Assembly: GCA_017936665.1 (NCBI GenBank)
Contig: JAGBFB010000018.1
Coordinates: 124,001-188,000, forward strand
Reading direction: 5' to 3'
Length of the DNA: 64,000 bases
DNA from: Spirochaetaceae bacterium
GTDB lineage: Bacteria; Spirochaetota; Spirochaetia; Treponematales; Treponemataceae
Positions 59,990 to 64,000 of the stretch are shown one piece after another (the stretch's first letter is position 1; each line of letters opens with the position of its first letter). The translations under genes and the position numbers were made by a program. Below the pieces are notes generated by a model that made no database searches, was not told where the DNA came from, and saw nothing but the letters and a program-made list of their open reading frames with translations.

Positions 59990-62449
59990 TTATTTTAACA
60001 TAAGAAGTTGTTTAAGTTCTGCATTTGTGTCAGAAAATTTTTCATAAAATCTTGTTGATAAATCAATTCTACCAATGATAATATTTGTTCCTCTAACCAT
60101 ACAAGGATACAAATCATTACCTACAATTGAGTACGAAGTAATTTCATAATTTTCAGAATTTGGAACATCCCACATCATATCTTCAATTTCAGATAATTCT
60201 GGATCAAACTTTAAGATTGTATGACAACCTGTTTCTTCCCCTATTGAGTTAATAATTGAGTTTCTAAAATAAAAAACATTATCATAAACCGTAATTGAAG
60301 ATATTTTTAATGTTTCATCGTAGTCTAGAATAACATATTCACAAACACCTACACCGTCGCTATCTGTAAGTTGAACAATTTTATTGCTTGATTCGTCAAC
60401 AGCGTACAATGCATTATTTGCAAAATTTAACTTTCGTAGATAGTCCCAATTAATACCTGTATTATTGTCACCAACTACAATAGCTGATTTGTCTGTTTCA
60501 GGAATAAAACAAGTTTTTGATAAGAATTCAGAATAGTAGTAACCATCATCAATTGCTTCACGTAATCTACTCATTCTTTTTGGATCAGCATCTAAAAATT
60601 TAATAGCTTCTTCATTTCTCAAATCAGTATATAAAACTGAATAATTATTATCATCTTTAAAACATTCTAATGAAAAATCAATTGTGTTTCTTCCACAGGC
60701 TTCTGCAAATTTTGCTAAAACCTTTGTTGCATCAACATTTCCTGTATCATCAAAAAATTCATCCTTCCAGATATAATCATAATTACTACTTGATTGAAGA
60801 AATTCTACAGAAAAGTAATAAACATAGGAGTCAAAACCACCAGCCATTTCCCAATTAAACAAATTTGGATCAATTTTTATATCAGAATCTTTACGATAAA
60901 AAATATCTGCAAAAAAGTTATTATCGTATGCATTGTAGATATTTTGTTTTTGATATCTATCAGAATTTATTGCATTAGCTAAAAGTTGTAATAAATCTTT
61001 TTCGATAATAACTTCAAATAATTCTTCATCTGCTAGTTGATTACCATATTTATCCCTTGTTTCTGTTGCAAGTTTTTCAAAACCCTCTATGTTTGCAAAT
61101 TCATCAAAACGAATTTCATATTCATCTCGATAATTAAAAAATTTAAAATTTCCGTTTGTATAATCTCCTTTAGTTTTCAAATAGTCTAATAATTCTGCAA
61201 ACAGATAATTTACAATAGCTTCATAATCAATTTTTGAAGTTACAGAATCTATAAAATAATAATATTTAGAAGACCAGTCAGTTGCATCAAAATCATAAGC
61301 AGATCCTCTTCCTGCTAAAGAATATTTATAATACCAACTACCAGAATTATTATCGTAAGAATATCGCAAAATATCCTCTGCTTCAAAATAATCAGTTGAA
61401 GAAGAATCATTACTAGTGTTACCTCCAACTAACTCTCTATTTTCGCTATTATATCCACCTTTTCTGTATGGAATTCTATAGAGTTTACTATCTAAAATGA
61501 AATAAACTTCTCTTGTTTCTTCATTGTAAATCCATTGAGATACAGAAACTCCTCCATTTGATTGATACCATAAATTTGAAGGATTATCTGGATCAGAAAC
61601 AGGAATTGCTCTTAAAAAGTTTGCAGAAACATCTCCAGATCTATACCCCTTTACAAAAAGCCAATCTCCACTATTACTAACATAAAATTCTTCATAAGTT
61701 GTATCAGAAACTGCTGCTACCAATTTTTCTGATGTTTTAGTTCTTGGATTAAATTTATAAATTACATCAGTCCATGAACTACCTGTATTTTCATTGGCGA
61801 TATAATAAACATTCCCCCTATTATCAAAATTCATTTGATAAATATATTCATTATTTTCCCATTTTGCTTTTATGGAAGAATCTTTATCTGTTGTTAAAAT
61901 ATCGTGATAAGTTCCATCTTCAAAAACACAGAGAAATTTACCTAGTCTATATTCTTTAGAACTTTGCCAATAACCATCTTTATCATAACTTTCCTCATAC
62001 CAATACGAATTATTACTAAAAATTATATAAATTTCATTTGAGCCTTCAACAGGAGATTTAGTTACATAAGAAACATCAGACAAATTACAATTTGCTGGAA
62101 CATTCATAAATTTTTCTATAGAACCATCTTCCTTAATTTTTAATAATTTTTCATCGCCACCAGAACGTGGATAAATTCCATTACGAGATTCGTAAGCATT
62201 TTCTGAAACAGCAAGTCCTGCTATTGAACTCATATTAAAAGAAAATCCAGATACTTTACTAGGATTAGTATCCTGATTTTCGTCCTTATCAGGTTCTTTG
62301 TTAGAATCCTGATTATCGCCTTGGTTAATACCTGGTTCATTTTCAATAGGTGTAGAACTTCCATCATCACAAGATGTTAAACACATTCCTAGTACAAAAA
62401 CAACCAAGAACGAAAACATCACTGTTTTCAAAAAAGTTTTAATCTTCAT
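59990..62449 (-). CDS. Large lipoprotein, probable beta-propeller, unknown function
   Basis: ATG 62449 is chosen because GGAGG lies 5 nt before it; the longer frame to TTG 62479 would run into an operator repeat. 819 residues. Signal with lipobox LTSC (C27) followed by a long acidic Asn/Asp/Glu linker (about 28-60). Residues 65-330 and 650-819 have repeated Gly/Asp-rich strands with YYIANE, YFILDSKLYRIPY and LYAVDESSNKIVQL, suggesting propeller blades that flank a helical Tyr/Asp-rich insertion (about 370-640). No enzyme motif was seen. It is divergent from an HTH regulator across two identical operator dyads, so it is probably that regulator's target. Confidence 0.85.
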   Translation of the reverse strand: MKIKTFLKTVMFSFLVVFVLGMCLTSCDDGSSTPIENEPGINQGDNQDSNKEPDKDENQDTNPSKVSGFSFNMSSIAGLAVSENAYESRNGIYPRSGGDEKLLKIKEDGSIEKFMNVPANCNLSDVSYVTKSPVEGSNEIYIIFSNNSYWYEESYDKDGYWQSSKEYRLGKFLCVFEDGTYHDILTTDKDSSIKAKWENNEYIYQMNFDNRGNVYYIANENTGSSWTDVIYKFNPRTKTSEKLVAAVSDTTYEEFYVSNSGDWLFVKGYRSGDVSANFLRAIPVSDPDNPSNLWYQSNGGVSVSQWIYNEETREVYFILDSKLYRIPYRKGGYNSENRELVGGNTSNDSSSTDYFEAEDILRYSYDNNSGSWYYKYSLAGRGSAYDFDATDWSSKYYYFIDSVTSKIDYEAIVNYLFAELLDYLKTKGDYTNGNFKFFNYRDEYEIRFDEFANIEGFEKLATETRDKYGNQLADEELFEVIIEKDLLQLLANAINSDRYQKQNIYNAYDNNFFADIFYRKDSDIKIDPNLFNWEMAGGFDSYVYYFSVEFLQSSSNYDYIWKDEFFDDTGNVDATKVLAKFAEACGRNTIDFSLECFKDDNNYSVLYTDLRNEEAIKFLDADPKRMSRLREAIDDGYYYSEFLSKTCFIPETDKSAIVVGDNNTGINWDYLRKLNFANNALYAVDESSNKIVQLTDSDGVGVCEYVILDYDETLKISSITVYDNVFYFRNSIINSIGEETGCHTILKFDPELSEIEDMMWDVPNSENYEITSYSIVGNDLYPCMVRGTNIIIGRIDLSTRFYEKFSDTNAELKQLLMLK

Positions 62450-62474
62450 AAAAACCTCCATTAATACATAAAAT

Positions 62475-62503
62475 TGCAAGTAATTATTTATATTATACTT
62501 GCA
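62475..62503. promoter_or_regulatory. Operator dyad 1 (TGCAAGT-N15-ACTTGCA)
   Basis: TGCAAGT at 62475-62481 and its complement ACTTGCA at 62497-62503, 15 nt apart. It lies 26 nt upstream of the lipoprotein start, where it could cover the minus-strand promoter. Confidence 0.65.
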
Positions 62504-62538
62504 GATACATTACATTTTATCATCATTTGTCTTATTTA

Positions 62539-62567
62539 TGCAAGTAAAATTTTATTAATAACTTGCA
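62539..62567. promoter_or_regulatory. Operator dyad 2 (TGCAAGT-N15-ACTTGCA)
   Basis: An identical arrangement, 62539-62545 and 62561-62567, again with 15 nt between half-sites and 64 bp from dyad 1. It ends 13 nt before the HTH start codon, which suggests autoregulation. Confidence 0.65.
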
Positions 62568-62580
62568 TAAACTTATATTT

Positions 62581-62898
62581 ATGACAGAAGAAGAATTACA
62601 AAGTCGTGTTATTACTAACATAAAAAGCCTTCGTAAAGAAAGAGGTCTTTCTCAAGAAAAACTTGCGGACAAAGCAGATATTTCTCGTCAAATGATGAAT
62701 GATATTGAAGGTAAGAGAAGATGGTTAACAAAATCTACATTAGTTAAGATATGTAATGCATTGGAAGTTGATGCATATCAATTATTTATTCCCGTTGTAA
62801 GCGAAAGCTCAAACGTAGAAAGTATTTATGAACTTATTTCAAAAGAAGTTGTTTCAAAAGTAAAAACAGCAATTGATGAAGCATTAAAAACTTTTTGA
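62581..62898 (+). CDS. XRE-family HTH regulator
   Basis: 105 residues from ATG 62581; the in-frame TTG at 62563 lies inside operator dyad 2 and is unlikely. N-terminal helix-turn-helix (VITNIKSLRKERGLSQEKLA, DISRQMMNDIEGKRRW, LVKICNALEVDAYQLF, about 9-70), then a short helical tail (ESIYELISKEVVSKVKTAID) that may dimerise. It probably binds the two TGCAAGT dyads and controls itself and the divergent lipoprotein gene. No ribosome binding site is visible. A terminator repeat follows 18 nt after the stop. Confidence 0.88.
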   Translation: MTEEELQSRVITNIKSLRKERGLSQEKLADKADISRQMMNDIEGKRRWLTKSTLVKICNALEVDAYQLFIPVVSESSNVESIYELISKEVVSKVKTAIDEALKTF

Positions 62899-62915
62899 TT
62901 TTTATCTTCTAACTG

Positions 62916-62969
62916 AAAAAAACAAGCCCCACCAGAATAATTCTAGCGGGGCTAAATTTTTTAAGCAAG
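62916..62969. terminator. Bidirectional terminator, copy 2 of the 52-bp repeat
   Basis: Stem AGCCCC (62925-62930) with GGGGCT (62948-62953) and the inner AGAAT/ATTCT. Apart from small length differences in the A and T runs it is identical to copy 1. It terminates the HTH gene (plus) and nifJ (minus). Confidence 0.85.
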
Positions 62970-63000
62970 ATTACTTAAAACAAGTTTTCTTGTATCAAGC

Positions 63001-64000
63001 TTATTTGTACAATTCCACAAGTTTTTGTAAGTGTTCAAATCTTGCTTTTGCAGCATCCTCGTTTTTCTTGAACAAAAGCTCAGCTCTTTCTGGGAATTTT
63101 CTAGTAAGAGATGAATATCGTGTTTCATTTGCAAGGAATTGTTGATATGTTCCATCACCTGCTTTTGATGTCAATGTGAATGGATTTTTTCCTTCTGCTT
63201 TTAGAGCTGGGTTGAAACTGAACAAGTTCCAGTAACCTGCTTTTACAGCAGCTTTCATTTCGTCTTGACAGTGGTTCATTCCACCTTTAACACCGTGTAA
63301 TTCACATGGTGCGTATCCAATAATCAATGAAGGTCCGTTGTATGCTTCTGCTTCTTGGATTGCTTTTAATGCTTGTGCAGGGTTTGCACCAAGTGCGATT
63401 TGTGCTACATAAACATATCCGTAACTCATTGCAATTTCTGCAAGTGATTTTTTACCGATATCTTTACCAGCAGCAGCAAATTGACAAACTTCACCAATGT
63501 TAGATGCTTTTGATGCTTGTCCACCAGTATTTGAGTACATTTCTGTATCGAATACCATAACATTTACATTTTCGCCACTTGCAAGAACGTGGTCTAATCC
63601 ACCAAAACCGATGTCATAAGCCCATCCGTCACCACCCATAATCCATACAGATTTTTTGTTAAGGTAAGCTTTCTTTTCTAGGATTTCGTCTTTGCAAGAA
63701 CAATCTAATTTTTCTAATTCAGCAATAAGAACTTTTGTAGGTTCTGCATTGTCGATTGTAGAATCTTTTGTTTCAATAAATTTAGCGATAGCATCTTTTA
63801 GAGAAGCTGAAGCTTTATCGCTTGTTGCAATTTCTTCAAGTTTTGCAATTAAGCTATCACGGATAAATTTCTGTCCGATGTACATACCAAGACCGTGTTC
63901 AGCATTGTCTTCAAACAATGAGTTTGCCCATGCTGGACCTTTCTTAGAATCTTTGTTAATTGTGTATGGACATGTTGCAGCTGGTCCACCCCAGATTGAT
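63001..64000 (-). CDS. nifJ: Pyruvate:ferredoxin (flavodoxin) oxidoreductase, C-terminal part
   Basis: The frame is open to the right edge (IWGGPAATCPYTINKD begins it), so the N-terminal two thirds of this roughly 1190-residue enzyme lie outside. It oxidises pyruvate with CoA to acetyl-CoA and CO2 and reduces ferredoxin, the central step of fermentative metabolism. The thiamine-diphosphate domain is clear: WIMGGDGWAYDIGFGGLDHV, then VFDTEMYSNTGGQASKAS. CxxxxGxxGGMNHC-like cysteines (APCELHGVKGGMNHC) near the end are also typical. The apparent internal start at 63918 is not real. A terminator lies about 48 nt downstream. Confidence 0.96.
   Translation of the reverse strand, partial: SIWGGPAATCPYTINKDSKKGPAWANSLFEDNAEHGLGMYIGQKFIRDSLIAKLEEIATSDKASASLKDAIAKFIETKDSTIDNAEPTKVLIAELEKLDCSCKDEILEKKAYLNKKSVWIMGGDGWAYDIGFGGLDHVLASGENVNVMVFDTEMYSNTGGQASKASNIGEVCQFAAAGKDIGKKSLAEIAMSYGYVYVAQIALGANPAQALKAIQEAEAYNGPSLIIGYAPCELHGVKGGMNHCQDEMKAAVKAGYWNLFSFNPALKAEGKNPFTLTSKAGDGTYQQFLANETRYSSLTRKFPERAELLFKKNEDAAKARFEHLQKLVELYK

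Noticed and set aside
62449-62479. TTG at 62479 as start of the 819-residue lipoprotein
   Set aside because: The ATG at 62449 has GGAGG at ideal spacing and gives a normal signal peptide; the TTG lies within operator dyad 1.
63001-63918. A separate 305-residue protein starting at 63918
   Set aside because: The frame continues to the window edge with conserved PFOR sequence, so it is the C-terminal part of nifJ.

Overview
The window looks like chromosome of an AT-rich, host- or gut-associated spirochaete, most likely a Treponema. This is inferred from the spirochaete-style lipoprotein signals, giant surface repeat proteins, a G-tract switch of the kind known in treponemes, and a fermentative gene set (pyruvate:ferredoxin oxidoreductase, pyruvate kinase, UPF0210). 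No rRNA gene was seen, so the genus is not proven. No tRNA, CRISPR array, prophage or insertion sequence was recognised.

Layout. (1) 1-26052, minus strand: three giant Ig-like repeat genes that read as one operon from a promoter near 26100. They are a 1981-residue exported protein ending in a beta-barrel-like segment, then two tandem paralogous lipoprotein-like proteins of 3019 and at least 3644 residues. The last one leaves the window a few codons before its expected stop. (2) 26414-32287: housekeeping and transport genes: aldehyde dehydrogenase, a seven-helix membrane protein, argC, a MATE exporter and a UPF0210 protein. (3) 32405-38711: a probable defence island. It holds a small HTH regulator, a divergent type III restriction-modification pair behind four operator-like repeats spaced 30-31 bp, and an AAA_14/DUF4143 ATPase behind a perfect 52-bp palindrome. 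(4) 38735-48279: housekeeping: a DTW-domain protein, a DUF308 protein, a SpoU methyltransferase, ftsK, an outer-membrane barrel candidate, pyrE with a probably leaderless promoter, an AT-rich intergenic region with DnaA-box-like sites, a TPR protein and pyk. (5) 48339-62898: transport and surface functions: MATE and MFS carriers, a DUF362 ferredoxin-type protein, a secreted esterase and three large lipoproteins. One lipoprotein gene (52497-56685) carries a run of 10 G between its lipoprotein signal and the rest of the gene; the run is out of frame here. A lipoprotein/HTH pair at 59990-62898 shares a promoter region with two identical operator dyads and is bracketed by two copies of a 52-bp terminator repeat. 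(6) 63001-64000: the C-terminal part of nifJ.

The strongest candidates for new biology are the giant Ig-like operon with its internal block expansion, the G-tract lipoprotein beside a non-switching relative, and the two small regulators with well-ordered operator arrays.
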